In this document: positions 55,701 to 63,629 of the stretch, piece by piece
Layout: every line of letters begins with the position of its first letter
Position numbering within the stretch: the first letter of the stretch is position 1
Notes under the pieces: generated by a model
Told to the model about the DNA's origin: nothing
Databases searched by the model: none
The model's input: the letters and a program-made list of their open reading frames with translations, nothing else
Assembly: GCF_018156225.1 (NCBI RefSeq)
Contig: NZ_JAGTAR010000009.1
Coordinates: 90,801-154,800 of the forward strand
Length of the DNA stretch: 64,000 nucleotides
Origin: Carboxylicivirga sediminis
GTDB taxonomy: Bacteria > Bacteroidota > Bacteroidia > Bacteroidales > Marinilabiliaceae
Reading direction: 5' to 3'
Program-made: the position numbers and the translations under genes

Positions 55701-55823
55701 ATGTTTGGTTTGCTGGTAGGTTCGATCATCACTCTGGTTGTAATACCCGTGCTGTATGCTGTGATGTACAGGGTCAATACTAAATCGTTACATGCTACAA
55801 TTGTAAAAGAGATAGAAGAATAA
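52752..55823 (+). CDS. RND efflux pump, inner-membrane transporter
   Basis: 1023 residues, twelve helices and two large periplasmic loops. First helix MLDKILSQKAFLSFIFIALIIGGLYSF, then EDPEIPVKAAVVITRYPGASAEEVEQEVTDVLE, typical of AcrB/HAE1 and related pumps. Helix IV carries GMLVDNAIVIADG with the proton-relay Asp region; the second half has GLMGMMIKNAVVLLDEI. Substrates not predictable; the sequence suits organic solutes or lipids more than metals, since the Met/His set of CusA is not evident. A terminator-like hairpin follows, before tolC. Confidence 0.93.
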   Translation: MLDKILSQKAFLSFIFIALIIGGLYSFNSMGKLEDPEIPVKAAVVITRYPGASAEEVEQEVTDVLEKAIQRLENIDFLESRSTPGLSEITINIKSGVKTAEMPQLWDHLRRKISDVKGNLPANASEPIINDDFGDVSGIFLAISNDGYEYHEFQNYVDDVKQELMLVDGVKRIEVFGKRTEVVNISFDNEYFASLGINPMLIFQSFNDQGAIVDPGSFVTGSERIRISIGNKFQNLDEIRNFEVKLPNGGRYRLGQIAKVEREFYEPTLQKLKFNGREAISLAISMEKGGNVIVLGEAVEKRLAELQEKLPVGIECHKVFYQHNNVSDSIDDFMVNLIESVIIVIVVLLLAMGMRAGLLIASGLVFTILATFIIMAGFDIELHRVSLAAIIIAMGMLVDNAIVIADGILIDLDKGMERKKAFVNTAKKSAIPLLGATLVAILAFMPLAFNSTGAGEFLRPLFYVLAISLFVSWVLAMVQTPFHAEYFYKKRSKKGADDEEHDPYGGRFYQVFGRFIRFALWHKSFFVIGTTVILVLSFWSFGFVKQNFFPGAEYDQFILEYRLPEGKDISQVEKDLDEIQVAIADWDNIGSVVTGLGSTPARYTLMRPMNGLSLSYGELIITIKDKEQIDQTIEKLQNYVNQYYPEAFARVRTYIAVGGDFKIEAKFTGPDDEVLRQLAEQANEVMRQEPKAVFVTNDWKNQIKVLAPVYSQDRARELMVNRADVANALAIASSGMPVGLFYDGDYQLPVMLKLDKTIEQDVNQLASVPVWSGLPQSVALSQLVDSIDVRWENSMIRRYDNQRAIIAQCDPITGVAPPELFTALRDKIEAIPLPEGYKLEWLGEYKSSNEANEGLGEKLPLAILLMIIIVIGLFNNFRQPIIIFSIMPLAFIGVIIGFLVTGTYFTFFSIIGTLGLMGMMIKNAVVLLDEINLQVGEGKDKLTAIIDSTLSRVRPVMMASLTTILGMLPLAFDPMFRTMAIAIMFGLLVGSIITLVVIPVLYAVMYRVNTKSLHATIVKEIEE

Positions 55824-55846
55824 TTTTTTTCATGTATAGGTTAGGT

Positions 55847-55889
55847 AAAGGAGCTGGTTGGCATTGCTTTGTTAGCCGGTTCCTTTTTA
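55847..55889 (+). terminator. hairpin between the RND pump and tolC
   Basis: AAAGGAGCTGG (55847-55857) pairs with CCGGTTCCTTT (55876-55886), 11 bp with two G-U, 18-nt loop, then a T-run. It may end or attenuate the operon before tolC. Confidence 0.7.
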
Positions 55890-55929
55890 AAGAGAGAATG
55901 AACTAACCATCTACTATAAAACTTTCAGT

Positions 55930-57291
55930 ATGAAACACTATATATTCATCATAGCTTTGTTCATAAGCATTAAAGGGGTTGCTCAACAACAGGTTTCATT
56001 GCAGGAGAGTCGTCAAATGGCACTCGATTACAATAAGTCGCTTAAAGCAGCCAAGTTAAAGCACTTTGAAGCTGAATCACAACGTAAAGAAGCACGTACC
56101 GCCTATATGCCAAATATTGACGGAACGGCTACTGCCACCTATCTGCCTAGTATGGACGATATTAATATACCAGGCTTTCAATTACCAGTGATGGATGCAG
56201 CGGGTAACCAAACAGGCCAAAATGTTGGTTTCCCGGGTATGAGTATTGGCACCGAAAAGATGCAATATTATAACGGTCAGGTGGCAATGCAACTGCCACT
56301 CTATTTGGGCGGACAAATCAGGTATGCCAACCAAATGGCTGATATGGGTGTTGTAATTTCCGAGCAAGCCTATCAGCTAAAGACTGATGAGGTTATTTTT
56401 AACACAGATAACACCTATTGGAGTCTGGTGGCTTTTAAAGAACAGCTGACAGTTGCCTACAAGTACTACGAAATGCTGGATTCATTGGAGCAACAGATGA
56501 AAGACATGTATGAGTTGGGCTTAACTCCCAAGAGTGAACAGCTGATTGTAACTGTACAAAAAAACGAGGCTCAGCTAAATCTGATGAAAGCTGAAAATGC
56601 TTTTAAAGTGATGAAAATGAATCTTTGCCAGATTGTTGGGCTTGATATGAATACCAATATTGATGTAACTGATTCATTAAACCTCAATCCAGAGCTCATT
56701 ACCATGAGTAACAGCGTTGACCTGGCTTTTGTAAACCGTAACGAACTTAAAATGCTGGATGGACAAGTTACGCTATCGGAGCTTCAAAAAAAGTCAGATA
56801 TGAGTGCTTATAAGCCTCAGTTAGGTGCCCAGGTCAGCTATGGTTACATGGATATTCCAAACCTGGTTGATGGACAGACCATGACACAGGCCTCTGCTCA
56901 ATTGTCCATACCATTGGTGCACTGGCGCGAAAAGAAGCACAAAAAAGATGCTGCCAAATTACGAATTGAACAGGCCCGCCTGCAGCTCGATGAAACTAAG
57001 GATTTTGTGCAGCTGGAGGTACAGCAGTACATCATAAGGGTTAATGAAGCTTATGAGGCCATTATGCTCGCCAAAAAGAATAAAGAAGAATCTGAAGAGT
57101 CGCTGGAAGAGGTAACAGCCAGTTTTGAGGCCGGATTAAATACCACCACCGATGTTTTGAATTCGCAGGCAGCCTGGTTGAGTGCTAATGCTGAACTATT
57201 AAATGCACTGGCCAGCTACGAGGTGGCTAAAACTGCTTATTATAAAGGAATTGGTCAGTTATACACAGAAGCAGACACAAACAGTAATTAA
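55930..57291 (+). CDS. TolC-family outer-membrane efflux protein
   Basis: 453 residues. Signal peptide (about 1-18), then the duplicated helical-barrel pattern: VSLQESRQMALDYNKSLKAAKLKHFEAESQRKEARTAYMPNID in the first repeat and VNRNELKMLDGQVTLSELQKKSDMSAYKPQLG in the second, long coiled coils, and two beta-strand pairs (AQVSYGYMDIP). Outer-membrane duct for the pump encoded just upstream. Separated from the pump gene by 106 nt with a hairpin. Confidence 0.92.
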   Translation: MKHYIFIIALFISIKGVAQQQVSLQESRQMALDYNKSLKAAKLKHFEAESQRKEARTAYMPNIDGTATATYLPSMDDINIPGFQLPVMDAAGNQTGQNVGFPGMSIGTEKMQYYNGQVAMQLPLYLGGQIRYANQMADMGVVISEQAYQLKTDEVIFNTDNTYWSLVAFKEQLTVAYKYYEMLDSLEQQMKDMYELGLTPKSEQLIVTVQKNEAQLNLMKAENAFKVMKMNLCQIVGLDMNTNIDVTDSLNLNPELITMSNSVDLAFVNRNELKMLDGQVTLSELQKKSDMSAYKPQLGAQVSYGYMDIPNLVDGQTMTQASAQLSIPLVHWREKKHKKDAAKLRIEQARLQLDETKDFVQLEVQQYIIRVNEAYEAIMLAKKNKEESEESLEEVTASFEAGLNTTTDVLNSQAAWLSANAELLNALASYEVAKTAYYKGIGQLYTEADTNSN

Positions 57292-57307
57292 TAGTGTTTC
57301 TCGATTT

Positions 57308-57345
57308 GTAGTGGCTCATTTTAAAAAGTTGAGATGAGTCACTAC
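57308..57345 (+). terminator. 38-nt inverted repeat after tolC
   Basis: GTAGTGGCTCAT (57308-57319) pairs with ATGAGTCACTAC (57334-57345), 12 bp with one G-U. Only a short T-run follows, so termination is likely but not certain; it could also be a regulator site before the kinase gene (start 57360). Confidence 0.5.
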
Positions 57346-57359
57346 CTTTATCATCATGT

Positions 57360-58430
57360 ATGGGAATAGATATGAAAACATTTGATAGTTGTTATTACGA
57401 CCGGTTTTTGAAGGGCAAACCTATTTTATTTATTAATTATAAAACCAGGTTGCTATTTGAATGTTTGATGGGAACAGTTTTTTATGCTGTTTTATTGGCA
57501 ATTTTCTATTCGGGCCAACCTATTGAGTGGAAGGGCTATCTTTTTTCGCTATGGCTATTCATTTTTATCAGCGAAGGGATATTTGCATTTAATAAGCTGA
57601 TTGCCTGCAAACATCCCTGGCATACGCATACGCGTGGGCGTGTATTGTTTTTATTAAGCTTTTCCATTATATGGTTTTTACTGGCCATCATGATGGCTCA
57701 CTATTTTAAACCTTGGATTGAGTCTGGCGAACCCATGGCTCCAGTAGCCTATAATGTTAGCCTCATTATCGCTATATTGTTTGTAACGATTTATGTAGTA
57801 CTGCTATTCGCTTATAATTACCATCAGAGCTTAAGTGTAGTTATGCTAGAGGTGGAGCGTTTGCAACAGGATAAACTTAAGCAGGATTACCGGGCCTTGC
57901 AGGATCAGATTAATCCACATTTTTTATTCAATAATCTGAGTACGCTTATTGCTATCATCAGGCACGATAAGGAGGCAGCAATACGTTTTGCCATTAATTT
58001 TTCAGACGTGTACCGATATGTACTTGAGAGTAATAAACATCGTTCTATCAAACTAATTGACGAGTTGAAATTTCTGAAAGCATATGGAGCTCTGCACCAG
58101 GAGCGTTTAAAAGAAGGATTAGTTGTAGAGCATCATTTCGATGAAGAATATTACAACTGGCACCTGCCTCCTTTAAGTATGCAGTTACTGCTCGAAAATG
58201 CAGTGAAGCACAATGTAGCCACTAAAGCATCGCCCTTAAAAATGAAGATGTATACCAAAGATGGAAAGGTAGTGGTCTCCAATAATATCAATGCCAAAAC
58301 AACCACCTACAGTACAAATACAGGATTAAGTAATTTACGCGAGAGGTATAAGTTATTGACGAATAAAGAGGTGGTTATTATCAAAAATGGCAATGAGTTT
58401 AGGGTAGAATTACCACTAATCAAACAATAA
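57360..58430 (+). CDS. LytS-type sensor histidine kinase (His_kinase domain)
   Basis: 356 residues. Four helices at about 35-160, short coiled coil, then the LytS-family phosphoacceptor region DQINPHFLFNNLSTLIAI (His187) and an ATPase domain with LLENAVKHNV and GLSNLRERYKLL. The start may be the ATG at 57360 (MGIDMK) or 57372 (MKTFDS); I keep the first. Its partner response regulator starts 16 nt after its stop. The pair lies right after the efflux genes and may control them or other cell-envelope genes. Confidence 0.93.
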   Translation: MGIDMKTFDSCYYDRFLKGKPILFINYKTRLLFECLMGTVFYAVLLAIFYSGQPIEWKGYLFSLWLFIFISEGIFAFNKLIACKHPWHTHTRGRVLFLLSFSIIWFLLAIMMAHYFKPWIESGEPMAPVAYNVSLIIAILFVTIYVVLLFAYNYHQSLSVVMLEVERLQQDKLKQDYRALQDQINPHFLFNNLSTLIAIIRHDKEAAIRFAINFSDVYRYVLESNKHRSIKLIDELKFLKAYGALHQERLKEGLVVEHHFDEEYYNWHLPPLSMQLLLENAVKHNVATKASPLKMKMYTKDGKVVVSNNINAKTTTYSTNTGLSNLRERYKLLTNKEVVIIKNGNEFRVELPLIKQ

Positions 58431-58445
58431 GTTAAAGCAGAAGCA

Positions 58446-59249
58446 ATGGAAATCAATATCATAATTGTAGAGGACGAAATACACAGTGGTGAAATGCTGC
58501 GGGATATGATTGCGGAGATTCGTCCTTCCTGGAAAGTAAAAGCCATGCTGCAAAGTGTGAGTGAAACCGTTGATTACCTTAAAACACATGAGCATCCGCA
58601 GATTATTTTCTTAGATATTGAACTAGCCGATGGCAATTGTTTTTCAATTTTTGAGCAGATTGAAGTGGAGGAAAGTGGCATCATTTTTACTACAGCCTAT
58701 AATGAGTTTGCTCTCAAAGCTTTTAATCTTAACAGCATCGATTATTTATTGAAGCCTATAAAAGAAGAGGAGTTGGAACGAGCCATCACCAAATTTGAAA
58801 AGGCCATTGAGGTAATTAATAATTTGCATGAAGGGGAGAGCCCTAAGAAGCAAGCTGATGTAATTGATTATACCGAATTAGCCCGATCGATTGCGAAAAC
58901 ACAAGGTGGTTATCGCAAGCGCTTTTTAATTGCCAGACGTGATGCCTTTTTTAAGCTTGGTGTTGAAGATGTGGCCTATTTTTATTTTGATGCCCGGGTA
59001 ACGTTTGCTGTTACTTTTGAAGGTAAGCAACACATACTTAACCAGTCACTGGATAAGCTGGAAGAAGAGCTTGATCCGGAAAAGTTTTTCCGTAGTAACA
59101 GGCAAACGATTATCAATGTAGATGCTATTGAGCGCTTCGAAAGCTATTTTAGTGGTAAGCTGGTAGTGAAACTGGTTAATGGCCTTAACGATAAGGTAAT
59201 GATTAGTCGGGCTAAAGCCGGTCCATTTAAGGAGTGGATGAATCATTAA
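58446..59249 (+). CDS. LytTR-type response regulator
   Basis: 267 residues. Receiver domain (1-125) with acidic pocket IIIVEDEIHS and phosphorylation Asp57 in IIFLDIELADG, Lys in LLKPIKEEE; LytTR DNA-binding domain (about 155-265) with KRFLIARRDAFFKLGVEDVAYFYFD, FFRSNRQTIINVDAIERFESYFSGKLVVKL and VMISRAKAGPFKEWM. Acts with the kinase directly upstream. A bidirectional terminator follows. Confidence 0.95.
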   Translation: MEINIIIVEDEIHSGEMLRDMIAEIRPSWKVKAMLQSVSETVDYLKTHEHPQIIFLDIELADGNCFSIFEQIEVEESGIIFTTAYNEFALKAFNLNSIDYLLKPIKEEELERAITKFEKAIEVINNLHEGESPKKQADVIDYTELARSIAKTQGGYRKRFLIARRDAFFKLGVEDVAYFYFDARVTFAVTFEGKQHILNQSLDKLEEELDPEKFFRSNRQTIINVDAIERFESYFSGKLVVKLVNGLNDKVMISRAKAGPFKEWMNH

Positions 59250-59269
59250 CTATTAATTAGATACAAAAG

Positions 59270-59300
59270 AAGGCTGTCTCAATCGAAACAGCCTTTTATC
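59270..59300. terminator. bidirectional terminator between convergent genes
   Basis: AAGGCTGT (59270-59277) pairs with ACAGCCTT (59288-59295), 10-nt loop, then TTATCTT on the plus strand. On the minus strand TTTTGTATC follows the same stem. Confidence 0.8.
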
Positions 59301-59303
59301 TTA

Positions 59304-60143
59304 TTAAAAATAAATGTGCACTATTAAATCGCCACTGGCATAAGGTTCAAAAGTGAAGCTATTACCACCTGAATCGACGATAATCTTATTTGCATCTGTT
59401 GTGTACTTTCTTTCTTTTTGTTTGCTGTAGTTAAATCCTAACCCAAATTCACCACCCAGTGAAATTTTTGGGGCAAAAAACCACTCAACCCCTATCAAGC
59501 CTGCTCCATTAAATCCGAGTGTCTGCCCACCTTCTTCCTTAAATTCCAATTCGGGCATAGTTTCATCAACGTATTCAACGTTTCCGGTAACGTACGTATT
59601 ATTGCTATTATGCAGGTATCCGCTGTAGGGCATTGATGATATACCAGCTTCATAACCATAATACCCTCTGATACGACTTTTAATCGGTCGATAAAACTCT
59701 TGTCCAACAGATAAGCCAATTGCCAGGGCATTTTGAGTCAGGTAAACATTTTTGGGAGTTTCTTCTCCGCTACCATCTTTATCTTTTGAGCTACTATAGC
59801 CAAACAGAAGTTTTACGCGCCAGGCCCTGTCATCACGTGTATAAAATTTAAAGTAAATAGTTCCTGGATTTTGGGCTGTAAAGGCAAATTTTGGAGCATC
59901 ATTTACCACATTGTATGAATAATAGCCATTTGAGTAATTGTTGGTTACAGTTTTATTACCAATCATATTTCCAAAATACTCTAAAAACGGATTAGCATTG
60001 ATACTCAACGACCAGTCACCTTTTTCAGGGAAATAGTAAAAGCCTCTTTTAGATGTAAGGTTAAATTTTGTGGTATCTGTTTGAGCTAATGAAAGTGTTG
60101 AAAGAAATAGTAAGATACTTCCTGTTAATAACAGATGCTTCAT
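59304..60143 (-). CDS. outer-membrane beta-barrel protein, unknown function
   Basis: 279 residues. Signal peptide (about 1-20, TLSLAQ), then alternating hydrophobic strands with many Tyr/Gly/Asn (NYSNGYYSYNVVNDAPKFAFTAQNPGTIYFKFYTRDDRAWRVKLLFGY, ISLGGEFGLGFNYSKQKER) and a terminal aromatic strand DLIVHIYF. OmpW/Omp_b-brl-like porin fold. No hint of substrate. Divergent from the lipoprotein gene at 60237. Confidence 0.8.
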   Translation of the reverse strand: MKHLLLTGSILLFLSTLSLAQTDTTKFNLTSKRGFYYFPEKGDWSLSINANPFLEYFGNMIGNKTVTNNYSNGYYSYNVVNDAPKFAFTAQNPGTIYFKFYTRDDRAWRVKLLFGYSSSKDKDGSGEETPKNVYLTQNALAIGLSVGQEFYRPIKSRIRGYYGYEAGISSMPYSGYLHNSNNTYVTGNVEYVDETMPELEFKEEGGQTLGFNGAGLIGVEWFFAPKISLGGEFGLGFNYSKQKERKYTTDANKIIVDSGGNSFTFEPYASGDLIVHIYF

Positions 60144-60203
60144 TTGGTTAGATTTTATTATTAATAAATTTCTGCTAAGATGAATATTTTTTTGCTAATT
60201 TTA

Positions 60204-60211
60204 CAAAAGTA
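60204..60211 (-). promoter_or_regulatory. -7 element of the beta-barrel gene
   Basis: TACTTTTG on the minus strand, 60 nt before the start codon. No TTG at the usual distance. Confidence 0.5.
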
Positions 60212-60236
60212 AACATTCTTTTTAGTAACCTAATCT

Positions 60237-61544
60237 ATGAAAACAGTTAAAATAGTTAGTATTTGTGGCGTTTTTGTTTTTCTGATGAACATCTTATCAT
60301 CTTGTGAATCAGATAGTGATGATTATACGGCATTAAGTGAAAATTTGCGAATTAGTGCCACCGAAAATGATGGTACTGTACAATTAAAGTGGACACTTGC
60401 CAAAATAAATAATTTCCGCGAGTACAGAGTATATCGTTCAAAAGATAAAAATAATTATTACCAGAATTCACTTATATATAGTGGAACAGATTTTTTTCAC
60501 CATACATTTGTTGATGAAAACCCCAATGCCTTAGGAACAAATTATTATTGGGTAGAGGCATTGAGTGGGAATGATTTTGACTATACGCGTTCGTATAAGA
60601 GTAACATTGATTCGATTAATATAGGTAATTATCCTTCCTTTTCATTTTTCCCTAAGAGCGTCATCCATAATAAGGATGAAATGTTGGTTGGCTTTATTGA
60701 CGGTCGCAACAAATTTACGCTTTATAATTATGAGAGTGATGTTGTTGTAGGAACAAAAGAGGTTAATTATAATTTCCAATATCCGTGTTTTGGGAAATAC
60801 AATGGGTTGACAGAGTTGTATTTAGGTGAGAATAATACCAATGAAATTGGGATATATGATACCAAATCACTCAAAAAGACAGGTAGTTTACCATTGAATA
60901 ACCAATACTTATATAGTTTGGCAAGCAATGGTGATGGTAAAATATACGCTTCGTGTGATTATGGTAGTTATATTGAGGTGATTAACCGCAATATGACAGG
61001 GGCATACTTGATTAATAGTTCATATGATCAACAATATTTGAAGTACAGTGAATCGCAAAATGCACTCATCGCTAATGAAGATGATAGTTATAGTTACTTG
61101 TATGTTTATAATGCTGATTCGTATGGCGACATTGGTTACAATAATTACAGCTCTAGTTATCTACAAGGGTATAACTATAGCTGCATAAAGGAAGATCCTT
61201 TTACGGGCCATATTTATATCCAGCCTTATGGAAAGATGAAACCAGCGGGTGTTAGCAATACTGTATATAGTAATTTCGGAAATTGTCAGGACATTGCTTT
61301 TAACTCTATCAATATTTTCACCGCTCCATTTAATAGTAAGGCACTCTATAAATACGATCGTAGTGGAAACTATGTGGGCACTATTGATTTGCCAGGATAC
61401 CCGGTATATATTTTAGTTGAAGATGATAAGTTGATAGTGTTTTTTGTTGAGCAGGCAATTTCAGTATCACAGGTTGAGTATAATCGTGTCTATAAAGGTT
61501 ATAACCAAGATACCCCCTTTGGTATATATATTGTGAAGAACTAA
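60237..61544 (+). CDS. lipoprotein with FnIII-like domain and a Tyr-rich propeller-like region
   Basis: 435 residues. Lipobox LSSC (Cys at about 23) and acidic ESDSDDY, a likely surface-export signal. Residues about 35-125 form an FnIII-like domain (GTVQLKWTLAKINNFREYRVYRSKDKNNYY ... GTNYYWVEAL). The remainder is rich in Tyr/Asn/Ser with repeated strands (LYLGENNTNEIGIYDTKSL, KIYASCDYGSYIEVIN, SYLYVYNADSYGD), resembling a propeller of about six blades. Not assigned to a family. Own transcript with a very strong terminator; divergent from the barrel protein. Confidence 0.75.
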   Translation: MKTVKIVSICGVFVFLMNILSSCESDSDDYTALSENLRISATENDGTVQLKWTLAKINNFREYRVYRSKDKNNYYQNSLIYSGTDFFHHTFVDENPNALGTNYYWVEALSGNDFDYTRSYKSNIDSINIGNYPSFSFFPKSVIHNKDEMLVGFIDGRNKFTLYNYESDVVVGTKEVNYNFQYPCFGKYNGLTELYLGENNTNEIGIYDTKSLKKTGSLPLNNQYLYSLASNGDGKIYASCDYGSYIEVINRNMTGAYLINSSYDQQYLKYSESQNALIANEDDSYSYLYVYNADSYGDIGYNNYSSSYLQGYNYSCIKEDPFTGHIYIQPYGKMKPAGVSNTVYSNFGNCQDIAFNSINIFTAPFNSKALYKYDRSGNYVGTIDLPGYPVYILVEDDKLIVFFVEQAISVSQVEYNRVYKGYNQDTPFGIYIVKN

Positions 61545-61564
61545 TTAGGAAGAAAATACGCATT

Positions 61565-61608
61565 GAAAAACGCCAACTGATATAATACCAGTTGGCGTTT
61601 TTCGTTTT
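61565..61608 (+). terminator. terminator of the FnIII lipoprotein gene
   Basis: GAAAAACGCCAACTG (61565-61579) pairs perfectly with CAGTTGGCGTTTTTC (61589-61603), 15 bp, 9-nt loop, then GTTTT. Confidence 0.9.
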
Positions 61609-61733
61609 ATGTGTCATGGTAAGTGTTAAATTATAAGTAAGAATTGTTTTGAAGATAAGTGCAGTTTGATGTATGAATTACAATTTGCTAATAATAATTC
61701 ATATTCGTTTATTGTTGCCCAAAATCTAATCCT

Positions 61734-62810
61734 ATGAAGAAAAATAAAAGTATTCTGCGCAAGCTTTTTATGTATATGATGGGATTTGGCATAGGCATGG
61801 GGTTTATTTTCCCGGTATATGCCAATTTTTTTGTTGAATGGAAAGATGGGTTATTCCCTTATTTTCTGGTAGGTTGCATAATGGCGGGTATCACAGTAGG
61901 GATAGTCAGCTTTTGGTTTGTGAAGATTATTTTAATACGACAATTGCTTAAAATGTCAGCGGTGGCCGAAAGTATTTCCAAACGCGATATATCTCAATTT
62001 CTTGATATCAAAAGTGATGATGCAGTAGGTGATATTGCGAGTGGATTTAACCTGGCTATTCAGCGCTTGAATGAATTCGTTGATGAAATGAAGGTTATTT
62101 CAGGAAAGGCTCGCAGCATAGTTGGTAATAAGCAAGATGTTAGTGGATCGATTAATAGCCTTAATGCGATTTTAAACCAGGTAACCTCGTCTGTTTATTC
62201 AGCCAATGAACATTCTAAAACCATTCAGGATAAGGTAATTATCAGTAGGCAATCGTTGCGTAGTACAACCAGTAACCTCGAAACTACCTCCAAAAGTATT
62301 CAATCCTTTGAAACCTCTGCTAATAAGCTGGCTAAACATGCTGAAGAGATTAACCGTATTGTTTTGCTCATTAAGGAGATTGCCATTCAAACCAACCTCC
62401 TGGCACTAAATGCAGGTATTGAGGCGGCCAAGGCAGGTGTACACGGTAGGAGTTTTTCTGTGGTTGCCAATGAGGTGCGTAATCTGTCTGTGGATATTGC
62501 AGGCTCGGTGCAACAGGTTGAAGGTATATTCGCCGCTTTAAATGATGAACTTCATCAAACTGAAGCAATTAATGCTATTATTGCCACACAATTTAATGAT
62601 AACCTGAAGCAAAATCAGCAATTTCAGGAGGTTTTTTCGACCATTGAACAGGCTTCGCAAGCCAATTTGGGCGAGGGACATCAGCTGATTGAAGTGATTA
62701 CAAGCCTAAACTCAACTGTTACTGATATTAACCAGACTTTCAATGCCTTCTCGCAATACATTGCAGAACTAGATGCTACTATGGAGCTTTATAAAACAGG
62801 TAGGCCATAA
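61734..62810 (+). CDS. methyl-accepting chemotaxis-like protein without sensor domain
   Basis: 358 residues. Two helices (about 10-31 and 40-65) joined by a loop of only about ten residues, so there is no periplasmic ligand domain; then a HAMP domain (about 65-118) and a short signalling coiled coil with [38 protein letters not shown], the MCP hairpin region in an altered form. No che genes nearby and this type of organism often glides or is non-motile, so its output is unclear. It may sense membrane or cytoplasmic state. Confidence 0.85.
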   Translation: MKKNKSILRKLFMYMMGFGIGMGFIFPVYANFFVEWKDGLFPYFLVGCIMAGITVGIVSFWFVKIILIRQLLKMSAVAESISKRDISQFLDIKSDDAVGDIASGFNLAIQRLNEFVDEMKVISGKARSIVGNKQDVSGSINSLNAILNQVTSSVYSANEHSKTIQDKVIISRQSLRSTTSNLETTSKSIQSFETSANKLAKHAEEINRIVLLIKEIAIQTNLLALNAGIEAAKAGVHGRSFSVVANEVRNLSVDIAGSVQQVEGIFAALNDELHQTEAINAIIATQFNDNLKQNQQFQEVFSTIEQASQANLGEGHQLIEVITSLNSTVTDINQTFNAFSQYIAELDATMELYKTGRP

Positions 62811-62819
62811 ATGTAAATA

Positions 62820-62850
62820 GCCAAAGATATTATATAGCAACATCTTTGGC
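62820..62850. terminator. convergent terminator hairpin
   Basis: GCCAAAGAT (62820-62828) pairs with ATCTTTGGC (62842-62850), 13-nt loop, between the ends of the MCP-like gene and the TonB-like gene. T-runs are weak. Confidence 0.6.
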
Positions 62851-62867
62851 CATTGTAATTGTCTATA

Positions 62868-63629
62868 TTATTTGATTGTAATAACTGCCATATCCTGATT
62901 CATCAATAAATCATTTTCAAATTCCCTGTAGGCCACTAGTTCGAGGTATTTATTTAGGTGCTGGCGCATTAAATCATTGTTTCCCTGTATTTCACATACC
63001 TTGGCTTGCCAGAAAGTGATAGATAAGTCATCAGGTTTAAATTTCTCAGCTCTTGCAAGGCAGTTTTGTGCATAGCGGGCTTTACGATTGGTTTTTCGAT
63101 CTTGTTTGTTTTTTGCAAGTGGCAGGTGTTGAATGTATTCAATGGCGTATACTTGTGTAACAGCTTTGTTCATGTAATCAATGGCCAATTGGTTATGACT
63201 GGCATTGCCAGGGATGTCAAATTTCACAAATACGGTTTTCTCCATTGCGGTTGCTTCTCCATTAATCTTTCCTGATAACCAAAGTTGACTGCTGTTGCTG
63301 ATGGCATTAAGTACTGCGTTGTCAAGTTCCGGAGCCACCGAATTGCTTACAAATGCATTGTTGACCTGACCATCAGCTTCAATGGTGAAAGTGACTGATA
63401 CGATGCCCTCGTCTTCCAGGTAATCATAGTTAGAAAGGTAGCTGAGTTCGTCTTGAAGATATTGATTAAGGCTTAGGCGTTCTGTTTCATTATTACTCAT
63501 GTCACCTCTGAAAACAGGTGCTTCAATGCGTGTTTCTTCTATAAACTTCTGTTTAATAGCCTCTTCTTCCTGTGCAATTATGCTTATTGTAAAAAGCATA
63601 AGCACCATTCCTATTCCTATCTTTTTCAT
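62868..63629 (-). CDS. periplasmic protein with TonB C-terminal-like domain
   Basis: 253 residues. Signal peptide (about 1-19, ISIIAQ), then a TonB-type C-terminal fold at about 60-145 (EGIVSVTFTIEADGQVNNAFVSNSVAPELDNAVLNAISNSSQLWLSG). TonB's own membrane anchor and proline-rich spacer are absent. The C-terminal half (about 150-253) looks like TPR-type helices (YMNKAVTQVYAIEYIQHL, NCLARAEKFKPDDLSITFWQAKVCEIQG). Probably a periplasmic adaptor and not an energy transducer. Confidence 0.75.
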   Translation of the reverse strand: MKKIGIGMVLMLFTISIIAQEEEAIKQKFIEETRIEAPVFRGDMSNNETERLSLNQYLQDELSYLSNYDYLEDEGIVSVTFTIEADGQVNNAFVSNSVAPELDNAVLNAISNSSQLWLSGKINGEATAMEKTVFVKFDIPGNASHNQLAIDYMNKAVTQVYAIEYIQHLPLAKNKQDRKTNRKARYAQNCLARAEKFKPDDLSITFWQAKVCEIQGNNDLMRQHLNKYLELVAYREFENDLLMNQDMAVITIK

